Below, one piece after another: positions 37,329 to 46,264 of a stretch of 64,000 bases of DNA. Numbering within the stretch: position 1 is the first letter of the stretch; every line of letters begins with the position of its first letter. The translations under genes and the position numbers were made by a program. Origin of the DNA: Chromobacterium subtsugae (GTDB lineage Bacteria; Pseudomonadota; Gammaproteobacteria; Burkholderiales; Chromobacteriaceae); NCBI RefSeq assembly GCF_001676875.1, contig NZ_JYKA01000002.1, positions 1 to 64,000 on the forward strand, given 5' to 3'. Below the pieces are notes generated by a model that ran no database searches, was not told the DNA's origin, and worked only from the letters and a program-made list of their open reading frames with translations.

Positions 37329-38816
37329 GTGTCCGGCCCACTCGCCCGCTACCGCCTAGTCATCATCGTCACCTTGCTGCTGCTGGGCGGCATCGTCGTC
37401 AACGCCTGCCTGTACTACCGGCAGAGCAGCGACGAGATCCGCCGCAGCATCGTCGAGCAAGGCCTGCCGCTGACCGGAGATACCATTTTTTCCCAGATAG
37501 ACCAGGGCATCCTGCGGCCGCTGTCGGTGGCCGCGCTGATGGCGCACGATACCTTTCTGGCCGACTGGATGCAAAACGGCGAGATCAGCCCCGAACGCGC
37601 CAGCCGCTATCTGAGCGCGATCAACGGCGGCAACGGCATCAGCGGCAGCTTCCTGGTTTCCGAGCGCAGCCGACGCTACTACTACGCCGGCGGCATCCAC
37701 AAGATCGTCTCCGCCGCCAACCCCCACGACGCCTGGTATTTCCGCTGCCGCGGCATGCGGCAAGACCATGAGATCAATCTGGACCGCGACATGACCAATG
37801 GCGGCCAGGCCACCATGTTCATCAACCACCGGATGCTGGACGACCAGGGCCGCCTGCTGGGCGTGATCGGCGTCGGCCTGCCGCTGGATCAGTTGGCCAG
37901 GCAACTGGCCGCGCACGAGCAGCGCTTCCGCCGCCGCATCTACTTCATCGACCGCGCCGGCCGGGTCATGCTGAGCAGCTCGCGCGCCTTTCCAAGCGGC
38001 AAACGGCTGCAGGAGCTGCCGGGCCTGTCCGCGCTGAGCCCGGCGATATTGTCCGGCCGGGAAGCGCCGCAGCGGCTGGAATACAGCCTGGACGGCAACC
38101 GCTACCTGCTGACCAGCCGCTTCCTGCCGGAACTGGGCTGGCATTTGCTGGTGGAGCAGAACGCAAGCCGCGCGCTGCAGCCGCTGCGCGCCTCATTGCT
38201 GGCCAATCTGGCGATCAACAGCGCGATCCTGCTGCTGGTGGTGATGGCGGTGCTGGCCACCTTGCAGCGCCATCAGCGCAAGCTGCGCCAACTGGCCACC
38301 ACCGACCAGCTGACCGGCTGCCTGAACCGCCTCGCCTTTCTCGACCTGCTGCCCGGCTGGCTGCGCCATTGCCAGCGCATCGGCGCGATCCCGCAACTGC
38401 TGATGCTGGACATCGACCACTTCAAACAGGCGAACGACCGCTACGGCCACCAGGTGGGCGACCGGCTGCTGCAGGAAACCGCCGAGCTGCTGCGTTCGCA
38501 GCTGCGCGGCAACGATTTGCTGATACGCTGGGGCGGCGAAGAATTCATGGTGCTGGTGGCCAGCCACGGCCTGGACGACTCGCTGGCCGAACGGTTGCGC
38601 AGCATCGTCGCGCGCCATCTCATGCAGGGCGCGCCGGACAAGCTGACCATCACCATCAGCGTGGGCATCGGCCTGTGGCAGCCGCCGGAGACCTTGGAAG
38701 CCGCCATCGACCGCGTCGACCAGGCGCTGTACGCCGCCAAGCAGGCCGGCCGCAACCGCGTCTGCCAGGCCATTCCCGCCCCGGCGACCGGGCAGGCAGC
38801 CTCCGCAGAAAGATGA
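37329..38816 (+). CDS. Membrane-bound diguanylate cyclase with periplasmic Cache-like sensor
   Basis: This 495-residue protein should make c-di-GMP from two GTP. It has a transmembrane segment (about 9-28), a Cache-like periplasmic domain (about 30-280) with two sub-regions (YYYAGGIHKIVSAANPHDAW; MLDDQGRLLGVIGVGLPLDQ), and a second transmembrane segment (about 295-315). A GGDEF domain follows, with active motif GGEEF in IRWGGEEFMVLV and DIDHFKQANDRYGHQVGD. No RxxD inhibitory site precedes it clearly. The start is GTG at 37329 with AAGGGA before it. No EAL domain is present. Confidence 0.9.
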   Translation: MSGPLARYRLVIIVTLLLLGGIVVNACLYYRQSSDEIRRSIVEQGLPLTGDTIFSQIDQGILRPLSVAALMAHDTFLADWMQNGEISPERASRYLSAINGGNGISGSFLVSERSRRYYYAGGIHKIVSAANPHDAWYFRCRGMRQDHEINLDRDMTNGGQATMFINHRMLDDQGRLLGVIGVGLPLDQLARQLAAHEQRFRRRIYFIDRAGRVMLSSSRAFPSGKRLQELPGLSALSPAILSGREAPQRLEYSLDGNRYLLTSRFLPELGWHLLVEQNASRALQPLRASLLANLAINSAILLLVVMAVLATLQRHQRKLRQLATTDQLTGCLNRLAFLDLLPGWLRHCQRIGAIPQLLMLDIDHFKQANDRYGHQVGDRLLQETAELLRSQLRGNDLLIRWGGEEFMVLVASHGLDDSLAERLRSIVARHLMQGAPDKLTITISVGIGLWQPPETLEAAIDRVDQALYAAKQAGRNRVCQAIPAPATGQAASAER

Positions 38817-38824
38817 CGCTGGGT

Positions 38825-38830
38825 TATAAT
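38825..38830 (+). promoter_or_regulatory. Possible -10 box before the 2-hydroxyacid dehydrogenase
   Basis: A perfect TATAAT lies 16 to 28 bases before the two candidate start codons. No recognisable -35 is present, so this is weak evidence for a promoter with a very short leader. Confidence 0.35.
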
Positions 38831-38857
38831 GCGGACTTTTACCGCATGCCAGCCGCC

Positions 38858-39829
38858 ATGACCGCCATATCCCTGCTGGTAGCCGACGACTACCAACTGG
38901 CCAGCCGCCAGATCGCCGCCTTGCATCAGAACCCGAGCTACCCGTGCCGCGCGCTGGCCGATCTCGCGCGCGACCCGCAAGCCGACGCGCTGCTGGCGCA
39001 AGCTCAGGGGCTGCTGTTGATACGCGAGCGCACGGTGGTGGACGCGGCGTTGCTGGCGCGCATGCCCAAGCTCAAGCTGGTGAGCCAGACCGGCAAGCTG
39101 GCGCGCAATATCGATATCGCCGCCTGCAGCGCGGCCGGCGTCGCGGTGGTGGAAGGCAGCGGCTCGCCCTACGCGCCGGCCGAGCTGGCCTGGCTGCTGA
39201 TCATGGCGGCGCGGCGCCGGCTGGCGGAAAACCTGGACAGCCTGCGCGCCGGCCATTGGCAGGGACCGATAGGCCGGGCCGTGCGCGGCCAAACGCTGGG
39301 GATTCTGGGTTTCGGCAAGATCGGCAAGTTGGTGGCCGGCTATGGCCAAGCTTTCGGCATGGACGTGTTGGTATGGGGCAGCGAACGCGCGCGCGCAGAA
39401 GCGCTGGAACTGGGCTACCGCGCCGCCGCCTGCCGCGCAGATTTTTTCGCCGCCGCCGATGTCGTCAGCCTGCATCAGCGGCTGGTTCCCGCCACCGCGG
39501 GCGGTGTGACGCAGGCCGATCTGGCCGCGATGAAGCCGGACGCGCTGCTGGTCAACACCAGCCGCGCCGAACTGATCGCGCCCGGCGCGCTGGAAGCGGC
39601 GCTGGACGCCGGCCGGCCCGGCTTCGCCGCGCTGGACGTGTTCGAGCAAGAACCGATCTACGACCCAGGCCACCCCCTGCTGCTGCGCCCCAACGTGCTG
39701 TGCTCGCCGCACCTGGGCTACGCCGAGCAGGCCAGCTACCGCCAGTACCTGGAGATCGCCCATCGCAACGCTGTCCGCTTCTTCGAGGGCGACGCCTCCC
39801 ATGTGCTGAACCCGGAAGCCTTGGCCTGA
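38858..39829 (+). CDS. D-isomer-specific 2-hydroxyacid dehydrogenase family protein
   Basis: The 323-residue NAD-dependent enzyme has the Rossmann motif LGILGFGKIGKLVAGYGQAFG near residue 150. The catalytic residues are Arg in LLVNTSRAELI, Glu in ALDVFEQEPIYD and His in LCSPHLGY. It resembles phosphoglycerate dehydrogenase-like members without the ACT domain. Substrate cannot be inferred. An in-frame ATG at 38846 is an alternative start; neither has a clear ribosome-binding site. Confidence 0.87.
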   Translation: MTAISLLVADDYQLASRQIAALHQNPSYPCRALADLARDPQADALLAQAQGLLLIRERTVVDAALLARMPKLKLVSQTGKLARNIDIAACSAAGVAVVEGSGSPYAPAELAWLLIMAARRRLAENLDSLRAGHWQGPIGRAVRGQTLGILGFGKIGKLVAGYGQAFGMDVLVWGSERARAEALELGYRAAACRADFFAAADVVSLHQRLVPATAGGVTQADLAAMKPDALLVNTSRAELIAPGALEAALDAGRPGFAALDVFEQEPIYDPGHPLLLRPNVLCSPHLGYAEQASYRQYLEIAHRNAVRFFEGDASHVLNPEALA

Positions 39830-39888
39830 CATGGCATTCGCGGCCGGTGCCGACCGCGGACCGCCGCCCCCCACCCAGGAGAAAACCG

Positions 39889-40413
39889 ATGTCCGATACC
39901 GCCCTGCTGATCATCGACGTTCAAGTCGGCGTCGTGGAAGGCGAACTGCGCGCCGCCCGCCTCGACAGCGTGCTCGACAAGCTCAACCTGGCCATTGCCA
40001 AGGCCCGCCAGCGCGGCATGCCGGTGATCTTCGTCCAGCACGAGGAAGACGACCTGCCGCGCGGCTCCGACGCCTGGCAGCTGCATCCCGCCCTCGCCCG
40101 CCAGGACGGCGATCCCATCGTCTACAAGCGCTACGGCGACAGCTTCTGCGAGACCGATCTGGTGCAGCTGCTGTCGGCGCACGGTGCCAGCAAGCTGTGG
40201 ATAGGCGGCGCCGCCACCGATTTCTGCGTCGACAGCACGCTGCGCAACGCGGTGTCGCGCGGCTATCAGGCCACCGTGATCGCCGACGGCCACACCACCG
40301 TCAGCGCCTTCGCGCTGAGCGGCGAGCAAGTGGTCGACCACTTCACCGCCGCCTGGCGCGCCACCAGCGCCACGCCGCAGCCGCTGCTGGTCAAGCCCGC
40401 CGCCGAACTGTAA
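39889..40413 (+). CDS. Isochorismatase-family cysteine hydrolase
   Basis: The 174-residue protein has the family's three catalytic elements: Asp in LLIIDVQVGVVEG, Lys in DPIVYKRYGDSF, and Cys in IGGAATDFCVDSTLRNAVSRG. Members hydrolyse amides or act on pyrazinamide/nicotinamide, N-carbamoyl compounds or isochorismate. The exact substrate is unknown. AGGAG precedes the ATG at 39889. It follows the dehydrogenase gene after 59 bases. Confidence 0.88.
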   Translation: MSDTALLIIDVQVGVVEGELRAARLDSVLDKLNLAIAKARQRGMPVIFVQHEEDDLPRGSDAWQLHPALARQDGDPIVYKRYGDSFCETDLVQLLSAHGASKLWIGGAATDFCVDSTLRNAVSRGYQATVIADGHTTVSAFALSGEQVVDHFTAAWRATSATPQPLLVKPAAEL

Positions 40414-40435
40414 ACCGGATCCAGACGGCGCAATG

Positions 40436-40465
40436 AAAACGGCGGGGCCGCAGCCCCGCCGTTTT
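40436..40465. terminator. Bidirectional terminator between the hydrolase and chitinase genes
   Basis: A perfect 13-bp stem AAAACGGCGGGGC/GCCCCGCCGTTTT with loop CGCA has T-tracts on both strands and lies between two convergent genes. Confidence 0.92.
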
Positions 40466-40477
40466 GCCGTCTGCCGC

Positions 40478-42094
40478 TTACTGCTTCTTGGCGGCTTTGG
40501 CCTTGGCCGCTGCGGCCGCCGCCTTGCGCTTGGCGGCGGTGGCGGCGTCCAGCCGCACTTCCGCGCTGGTCTTCAGCAACGTCGCCTGCGCGTCGTCGCC
40601 ATCCAGCGACCAGCTGAACACCCCGCCCAACTGCTGCGAGCGCACGTAGTCCAGCTTGCCGCGGATGGTGGCCGGATCGTCGTAGCTCCAGAACTCGTTG
40701 CCGTCGTAAGTCCACAACTGCTTGGCTATCGGGCTGTTGAACTGTTTGGTGCTGCGGTTCACCAGCACGCGGTAGTCCTCGATGCCCTGCTCGTAAGTGC
40801 CCTTGGCCGGGCCGGTGGCCACCTGGTACAGGCCGTCGCCCTTGGCCCCCGCCGCCACGCCTGTCCAGCCGCGGCCGTAGAACGGCAGGCCGACGTTGAT
40901 CTTGGCGCGCGGCACGCCGGCGTTCACCAGGGTCTTCACCGCGTCGTCGACGGTGTAGTAGACCTGGTCGCCAGTCACCGGCGCCGCCGGATCGCGGTAG
41001 AGGTTGGACTGGAAGTTGGTCGGGCCCTTGGCTTCCCAGCCGCCGTGGAAGTCGTAGGTCATCACGTTGATCCAGTCGAGGTAGGCGCTGTAGGCGGCCG
41101 GCTCGGTGTTGCGGATCTTGTCGACGCCGGAGCCTATTGCGGCGGTCAGGTAGTAGCGGCGCTTGTTGGCGGTGGACAGCGCGTTCAGCTGGTTGCGGAA
41201 TTCGGCCATCAGCAGCGTGTAGTTCTGCTTGTCGTTGGGATCGACGCTATTGGTCGGCAGGCCGCCGCCGCCCGGGTATTCCCAGTCGATGTCGAAGCCG
41301 TCGAACACGCCCAGCGCCGCCCCCTGTCCGCCGGCGCTTTCGCCCACCGGCAGGTTGCCCTTGATGTAGAGGTCGATGCACGAACTGACCATCGCCTTGC
41401 GGCCAGCGTCGGTGGCGGCGAAGGTGCCGAAGTTCTTCGACCAGGTCCAACCGCCCAGCGAGATCAGCACTTTCAGCGAGGGATTGGCCAGCTTCAGCTT
41501 GCGCAGCTGGTTGAAGTTGCCGCGCAGCGGATCGTTCCAGTTGTCGGCCTTGCCGTCCACCGACTCGTTGGCGGCGAAGGAACGCTGGTAGTCGGCCCAG
41601 GCGTCGCCGCCGTCGCCGTTGCCGCTCTCGGCCTTGGTGACCATGCCGCACTGGCCGTTGGCGTAGACGTTGCCGAACGCGTAGTTGAGGAAGGTCAGCT
41701 GCTTGTCGCCGCCGGCCTGCACCAGGTTGCTGACCTTGTAATTGCGGTCGTAGATGCCCCACTGGGTGAAGTAGGAGCCGACATTGCGGCCCACCGTCGG
41801 CTTCGGTTCCGGCGGCACGCCGTTGCCGGGCTGGCCGGGCTGGCTCGGATCGCCGGGCGTGCACTCGCTGGCCGGACGCTCCTGCCAGGCGCCCCACTGG
41901 CTGCTGCCGGGCGTTTCGCCCTGGGTCCACCAGCTGGCGCGCCAGGTCTTGCCGCCGTAGGTGGCGTAGTCGCCGGCGTTGTAAACCTGGCCGCTGGCCC
42001 ACGGCGAGCAGCTTGGCGCGGCGTACGCCGCCTGGGTCAACGCAAGGGCCGTGCCGACGGCCAGCAGTACGCGCGACAGGGGGAAGTGCAGCAT
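40478..42094 (-). CDS. Secreted GH18 chitinase with N-terminal chitin-binding domain
   Basis: The 538-residue enzyme has a signal peptide (ending TQAAYA), a CBM5/12-type chitin-binding module (WASGQVYNAGDYATYGGKTW ... GAWQERP, residues about 31-75), and a Pro/Gly linker. A GH18 barrel follows, with SLGGW and catalytic FDGFDIDWE (Glu as acid) near residue 265, MTYDFHGGW, and GVFSWSLDGDD. It ends in an unusual Ala/Lys tail of about 22 residues (KRKAAAAAAKAKAAKKQ). A lux-type palindrome CTG-N10-CAG lies about 140 bases upstream; chitinase production in C. violaceum is under CviR quorum sensing. Confidence 0.95.
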   Translation of the reverse strand: MLHFPLSRVLLAVGTALALTQAAYAAPSCSPWASGQVYNAGDYATYGGKTWRASWWTQGETPGSSQWGAWQERPASECTPGDPSQPGQPGNGVPPEPKPTVGRNVGSYFTQWGIYDRNYKVSNLVQAGGDKQLTFLNYAFGNVYANGQCGMVTKAESGNGDGGDAWADYQRSFAANESVDGKADNWNDPLRGNFNQLRKLKLANPSLKVLISLGGWTWSKNFGTFAATDAGRKAMVSSCIDLYIKGNLPVGESAGGQGAALGVFDGFDIDWEYPGGGGLPTNSVDPNDKQNYTLLMAEFRNQLNALSTANKRRYYLTAAIGSGVDKIRNTEPAAYSAYLDWINVMTYDFHGGWEAKGPTNFQSNLYRDPAAPVTGDQVYYTVDDAVKTLVNAGVPRAKINVGLPFYGRGWTGVAAGAKGDGLYQVATGPAKGTYEQGIEDYRVLVNRSTKQFNSPIAKQLWTYDGNEFWSYDDPATIRGKLDYVRSQQLGGVFSWSLDGDDAQATLLKTSAEVRLDAATAAKRKAAAAAAKAKAAKKQ

Positions 42095-42155
42095 GGTGGT
42101 TCTCCTCTTGTGATGGATAACGGCAGAGGGCTCGCTCTTGCCACTGCAATCACCG

Positions 42156-42172
42156 ACATGAGCGCCTCATGT
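42156..42172. repeat. Hairpin in the chitinase leader
   Basis: ACATGAG-CGC-CTCATGT is a perfect 7-bp inverted repeat about 62 bases before the chitinase start codon. If transcription starts near the lux-type box, it lies in the untranslated leader and could form an RNA hairpin or be an operator. Confidence 0.45.
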
Positions 42173-42235
42173 GGTATTACATTGGTATTTAGAATCGAAA
42201 TCTCTGCTGAAAAATACAAGAGGAAATTTAAACAT

Positions 42236-42251
42236 CTGTCATTTAGTACAG
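42236..42251. promoter_or_regulatory. lux-type box (candidate CviR site) upstream of the chitinase gene
   Basis: CTGTCATTTAGTACAG fits CTG-N10-CAG and ten of twelve fixed positions of CTGNCC-N4-GGNCAG, the CviR consensus as I recall it. On the chitinase strand it is followed by A/T-rich sequence including TTTAAAT, a possible -10. Confidence 0.6.
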
Positions 42252-42311
42252 GTTTTGACAATCCATAATGACAGAAAAAGACCACCCTGCCCGCCTCCCG
42301 CCGGACAATAA

Positions 42312-42337
42312 AAAAAGGAGGCCTCAGCCTCCTTTTT
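42312..42337. terminator. Bidirectional terminator between the Asr-like and chitinase regions
   Basis: An 11-bp stem AAAAAGGAGGC/GCCTCCTTTTT with loop CTCA has A/T tracts on both sides. It lies 34 bases after the stop of the His-rich protein gene. Confidence 0.88.
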
Positions 42338-42370
42338 CCACATCCGGACCGACCCGGCAGCAGAGCCGCC

Positions 42371-42613
42371 TTACTTCACGTGGCGGTGGTGTTTTTTGTG
42401 ATGATGGTGATGATGGCCGTGCTTCTTGGCGGCCTGGGCCTTTTGCGCGGCCGGAGCCGAGCTTGCCTTCTTGGCGTGGTGTTTCTTATGGTGATGCTTG
42501 TGATGCGCCGGCGCGGCGGCCTTGGCAGCCGGAGCGGACGCGTCGGCGGCGTAGGTGGCGACGGAGGCCAGGCCCAGGGTGGCGGCCAGCAGGAGGGCGG
42601 TCAGTTTTTTCAT
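42371..42613 (-). CDS. Small exported His/Lys-rich protein, Asr-like
   Basis: The 80-residue precursor has a signal peptide (MKKLTALLLAATLGLASVATYA), then a low-complexity mature part with 17 histidines in clusters (HHKHHHKKHH, HGHHHHHHKKHHRH). The block APAAQKAQAAKKH closely recalls the repeat of enterobacterial acid-shock protein Asr, an unfolded periplasmic protein. Metal binding is also plausible. Of two ATGs, the one at 42613 is seven bases from GGGAG and is chosen. The gene has its own terminator and is not in an operon. Confidence 0.8.
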   Translation of the reverse strand: MKKLTALLLAATLGLASVATYAADASAPAAKAAAPAHHKHHHKKHHAKKASSAPAAQKAQAAKKHGHHHHHHKKHHRHVK

Positions 42614-42744
42614 GGTCATGCTCCCGTGTCTGAGATGTTTTTGCTGTCTGGCGCGCTGTTTGGCGCGTCCTTGAATTCATCTTAGGCAGGCCGCCGATGG
42701 CCCGTCTGTGAGGCATGTGTAAGGGGGTGTAACCAATCGTAATG

Positions 42745-44061
42745 TCAGCGCGCCGATTCGATTTCCGCCGGCGCCGGCGGAATCAGCGTCACCAGCAACT
42801 GGTCGATGCGGTAGTTGTCGATGTCCACCACCTCGAACTTGTAGCCCTCGAACTCGACGCTGTCGGTGCGCTTGGGAATCTTGCGCAGCATGTACATCAT
42901 GAAGCCGGCGATGGTCTCGTAGTTCTCGTCGTCGGGGAAGGCTTCGATGTCCAGCGCGCGCAGCACGTCCTCCACCGGCGTCGCGCCGTCCACCAGCCAG
43001 GAGCGCTCGTCGCGCTGGACGATCTGCTCCTCCTGGAACTGGCTGACCAGGTCGCCCATCACCGTGCTCATCACGTCGTTGAGGGTGATCACCCCCACCA
43101 CCAGCGCGTACTCGTTCATCACCACCGCGAAATCCTCGCGCGAAGCCTTGAAGCGCTCCAGCAGTTCGGACAGCGTCAGCGAGTCGGGAATGATCAGCAC
43201 ATTGCGTATCGTCAGCTCGCGCTTCATCGACAGGCTTTGCTGGTTGATCAGCCGCATCAGGATGTCCTTGGAGTCGACATAGCCGATCACCGAGTCGATC
43301 ACGCCGTCGCACACCAGAAATTTGGTATGCGGATGTTCGGCGATCTTCTGCTTGATGCTGGCTTCGTCCTCGTGCAGCGTGAAGTAGATGATGCTTTCGC
43401 GCGCGGTCATCGACGAAGGCACGGTGCGGCTCTCCAGCTCGAACACGTTTTCGATCAGATGATGTTCGCGCTGCTGCAGCACGCCGGCCTCGGCGCCGGC
43501 GTCCATCATCGCCACGATGTCGGCGGAGGTGAGGTCGTCCGGCCGGCCGGTGGGCACGCCGAACAGGCGGAAGAACACATTGGCCAGGCCGTTGAACAGC
43601 CACACCAGCGGGCTGCACAGCCGCACGCAGAACAGCATCGGCCCGACCACCAACAGCGCGATGCGCTCCGGCGCCACCATGCCCAGCCGCTTCGGCATCA
43701 GGTCGGCGAACAGCACGAACAGCGAGGTGACGGTGACGAAGGACAGGATGAAACTGAGGTGCTCGACCCACTGCGCCGGCGTCACCATGTGCAGCAGCGT
43801 GGCGAAGTAGGGGGTGAAGGCGGCTTCGCCCAGGATACCGGCCAGAATCGCCACCGCGTTGAGGCCGATCTGCACCACGGTGAAGAAATGGCCGGGCTGC
43901 TGCTGCAGCTCCAGCACCCGCTCGGCGCTGGCCACGCCCTCGTCCGCCAGCTGCCTGAGCTTGATCTTGCGCGCGGCGGCCAGGGAGATTTCCGATACCG
44001 AGAAAAAGGCGCTGGCCGCGATCAGAAGGGCGATGACGAAAAGACTGTTGGCGAAACTCAC
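42745..44061 (-). CDS. HlyC/CorC-family CBS-domain membrane protein (YtfL/PaeA-like)
   Basis: This 438-residue inner-membrane protein has an N-terminal DUF21/CNNM region with about four hydrophobic segments (residues 5-150, with ADLMPKRLGMVAPERIA). Two CBS domains follow (about 200-330, with TARESIIYFTLHEDE and NVLIIPDSLTLSELLERFKA), then a C-terminal CorC_HlyC domain (EEQIVQRDERSWLVDGATPV). E. coli YtfL (PaeA) exports polyamines; others export magnesium or cobalt. Substrate not determined. Confidence 0.88.
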   Translation of the reverse strand: MSFANSLFVIALLIAASAFFSVSEISLAAARKIKLRQLADEGVASAERVLELQQQPGHFFTVVQIGLNAVAILAGILGEAAFTPYFATLLHMVTPAQWVEHLSFILSFVTVTSLFVLFADLMPKRLGMVAPERIALLVVGPMLFCVRLCSPLVWLFNGLANVFFRLFGVPTGRPDDLTSADIVAMMDAGAEAGVLQQREHHLIENVFELESRTVPSSMTARESIIYFTLHEDEASIKQKIAEHPHTKFLVCDGVIDSVIGYVDSKDILMRLINQQSLSMKRELTIRNVLIIPDSLTLSELLERFKASREDFAVVMNEYALVVGVITLNDVMSTVMGDLVSQFQEEQIVQRDERSWLVDGATPVEDVLRALDIEAFPDDENYETIAGFMMYMLRKIPKRTDSVEFEGYKFEVVDIDNYRIDQLLVTLIPPAPAEIESAR

Positions 44062-44209
44062 GTGGATTCCTGGCTGTTATGGTTGAAATTGCCCACCGGC
44101 ATGGCGCTTTAGCCGCGCCGACCCTTTGAGTATAACAGAGCCGCGCCGCTGCCCCGGCGGCGGCGCAGGGAGTAAAATCAAAGGTCTATTCAAAAAACAG
44201 GGGCGGACC
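44062..44209. other. Divergent intergenic region between CBS protein and HIT protein
   Basis: Overlapping candidate -10 boxes occur on both strands: TATAAC at 44131-44136 (plus) and TGTTATACT on the minus strand at 44129-44137. A GC-rich stretch follows. No other feature seen. Confidence 0.35.
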
Positions 44210-44608
44210 ATGCATTGCGAACTATGTGAACAAGCCAAGGGCGAACTGCTGCACCAGGACGACGCGCTGCGCGTGATGCTGGTGGACGAGCCCGGCTATC
44301 CGGGCTTTTGCCGCGTAATCTGGCGCGGCCACGTCGCCGAAATGACCGATCTGTCCCCGACCGAGCGGAACCACCTGATGGACTGGGTCTACCGGGTGGA
44401 GGCGGCGCTGCGCGCGGTGATGCGGCCGGCCAAGATCAACTTGGCCAGCCTGGGCAATATGGTGCCGCACCTGCACTGGCACGTGATTCCCCGCTTCGAG
44501 GACGACGCCCACTTCCCCAGCCCGATCTGGGCCGCGCCGCGCCGCGACGGCGCCGACCACGGCCAGGCGAACCTGGCCGGCCTGCTGCGCGCCGCGCTGG
44601 CGCGCTAA
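44210..44608 (+). CDS. HIT-family protein (nucleotide hydrolase/transferase fold)
   Basis: This 132-residue protein has the histidine triad HLHWHVIPR near residue 85, with the catalytic middle histidine, and a CxxC pair at the start (MHCELCEQ) that may bind zinc. HIT proteins hydrolyse nucleoside phosphoramidates or AppppA-like dinucleotides. The ATG at 44210 with GGGGCGG before it is preferred over an upstream in-frame start. Confidence 0.88.
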   Translation: MHCELCEQAKGELLHQDDALRVMLVDEPGYPGFCRVIWRGHVAEMTDLSPTERNHLMDWVYRVEAALRAVMRPAKINLASLGNMVPHLHWHVIPRFEDDAHFPSPIWAAPRRDGADHGQANLAGLLRAALAR

Positions 44609-44614
44609 GCGCCG

Positions 44615-46264
44615 TCAGGCGGTGCGGAAGCGGCTGATAGCCTGATCCAGGCCGTGCGCCAGCTGGGACAGCTGCTGCGCCATGTCGGACGACGCCTCCA
44701 CCGACTGGCCGTTTTCCGCGCCCATGCTGGCGATGCGCTCCACGCTCTTGGCCGCGTCGTTGCTGGCGGTGCTCTGCTCGCGCATCGCGGCGGCGATCTC
44801 GCTGGTTTTCTCCAGCAGCCGCGACGACAGCTCGCGTATCTGCGCCAGCCGCTCGCTGACCTGGGCGCTGAGCGCCACGCCGCTGCCCACCCGCTGGGCG
44901 GCCTCGCGCATGCTGGCCACCGCGGTGGTGGTGTCGCCCTGCACCGCCTGGATCTTGGACGAGATCTCGCCGGTGGCCTGGGCGGTGCGCTCGGCCAGCT
45001 TGCGGACCTCGTCGGCCACCACCGCGAAGCCGCGGCCCATCTCGCCGGCGCGCGCCGCCTCAATCGCCGCGTTCAAGGCCAGCAGATTGGTCTGCTCGGC
45101 GATGTCGTGGATCACTTCGACGATATTGCCGATTTCGTCCGAGCGCTGGTTCAGCGTATCGATCACCGCCTCCGATTCGCCTATCACCCGCGCGATCTCC
45201 TGCATCTCGCGCGCCGCTTCCCCCGCCACCTGGCTGCCGCTCACCGCCTCGCGCATGCTGCTTTGCGCCTCGCCGGCCATTTCATTCGAGTGGTCGGCCA
45301 CCAGGTTGATGCTGACCGTCATCTCCTCGACCGAAGCCGCCGTCGACGACGAGGCGTCGGTCTGCACCCGCGAAGCGTCGGCGATACGCTGCGACACCTG
45401 AGACAGCGAGCGGGCGGTGCTGGTGACCTGGGCCGAGTCCTCGCGCGTGCGCTCGATGAAAGCGCGCAGATTGCCCAGCAATTGCGCCAGCGCGCGGCCG
45501 GTCTCGCTGACTTCGTCGCGGCCGGTCTGGTCTATTTCCACCGTCAGGTCGTTATTGGCCGCCGCATGGCGCATCCGCTCCTGCATCGCTGCCAGCGGCC
45601 GGGTGATGGAGCGCGAGATCAGCCAGGCCAGGCCGCCGCCCAGCAGCAGCGCGAAGACCACCAGCGCCAGCATCGCCTGTATCGTGCGCGCCATCGTCGC
45701 CGCCATCTGCTCCTCGGACTCCTTGGAGGTCTGGTCGGCCAGGTCGGTCAGCTTGTTCAGCGCGTCGCGCGCGGCGTACAGCTTGGGTTTGAACGGGATG
45801 ATGGCGGCGTCGCCGGCGTTGGCCGCGGTGATCTCGCCCTTGGCGATGCGCTGGTACAGGCTTTCCATGCCCTGCTGGTAGCCGTCTATGCCCTGCACCA
45901 TGCTATCGAACTCCGCCTGGTGCTCGGCCGCCATCGGCATCGTCTTGGCCTGGCCGGCCAGCTCCTTGAACAGTGCGATTTCCTTGTCCAGCAGCTGCTT
46001 GTTGGTCTGGATGCTTTGGTCGGTATTCGCCGGATTGCCGATGCTGATGAAAATGTTCTTCTCGTCCTGGCGCACGCGCAGCATGCTGCGCTGCATGCTG
46101 TCCAGATGGTGGCGGAAGGCGATCTTTTCGCCGAACAGCACCGTCAGTTCGCGGCCTATGCCGTTGAGCGACCACCAGCCGCCGCCGCCCACCAGGCACA
46201 GCGCCAGCAACAGGCTGCAGGCCAGCAGCAGGATGCGCTGGCCTATGGTAAATGCACTGAACAT
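44615..46264 (-). CDS. Methyl-accepting chemotaxis protein
   Basis: The 549-residue receptor has an N-terminal transmembrane segment (about 8-30), a four-helix-bundle-type periplasmic domain (about 31-185), a second transmembrane segment (about 190-210), and a HAMP domain ([19 protein letters not shown]). The long signalling coiled coil carries the conserved hairpin tip ([19 protein letters not shown] then [16 protein letters not shown]). No CheR-binding pentapeptide is seen at the C-terminus. The ATG at 46264, with GGGGAAAC before it, is chosen over one seven codons upstream. Ligand unknown. Confidence 0.93.
   Translation of the reverse strand: MFSAFTIGQRILLLACSLLLALCLVGGGGWWSLNGIGRELTVLFGEKIAFRHHLDSMQRSMLRVRQDEKNIFISIGNPANTDQSIQTNKQLLDKEIALFKELAGQAKTMPMAAEHQAEFDSMVQGIDGYQQGMESLYQRIAKGEITAANAGDAAIIPFKPKLYAARDALNKLTDLADQTSKESEEQMAATMARTIQAMLALVVFALLLGGGLAWLISRSITRPLAAMQERMRHAAANNDLTVEIDQTGRDEVSETGRALAQLLGNLRAFIERTREDSAQVTSTARSLSQVSQRIADASRVQTDASSSTAASVEEMTVSINLVADHSNEMAGEAQSSMREAVSGSQVAGEAAREMQEIARVIGESEAVIDTLNQRSDEIGNIVEVIHDIAEQTNLLALNAAIEAARAGEMGRGFAVVADEVRKLAERTAQATGEISSKIQAVQGDTTTAVASMREAAQRVGSGVALSAQVSERLAQIRELSSRLLEKTSEIAAAMREQSTASNDAAKSVERIASMGAENGQSVEASSDMAQQLSQLAHGLDQAISRFRTA

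Noticed and set aside
38369-38857. Continuous open frame joining the diguanylate cyclase region to the 2-hydroxyacid dehydrogenase, as if a fusion
   Set aside because: The upstream part is an out-of-frame shadow of the cyclase gene. The enzyme proper begins at 38846 or 38858, after a TATAAT.
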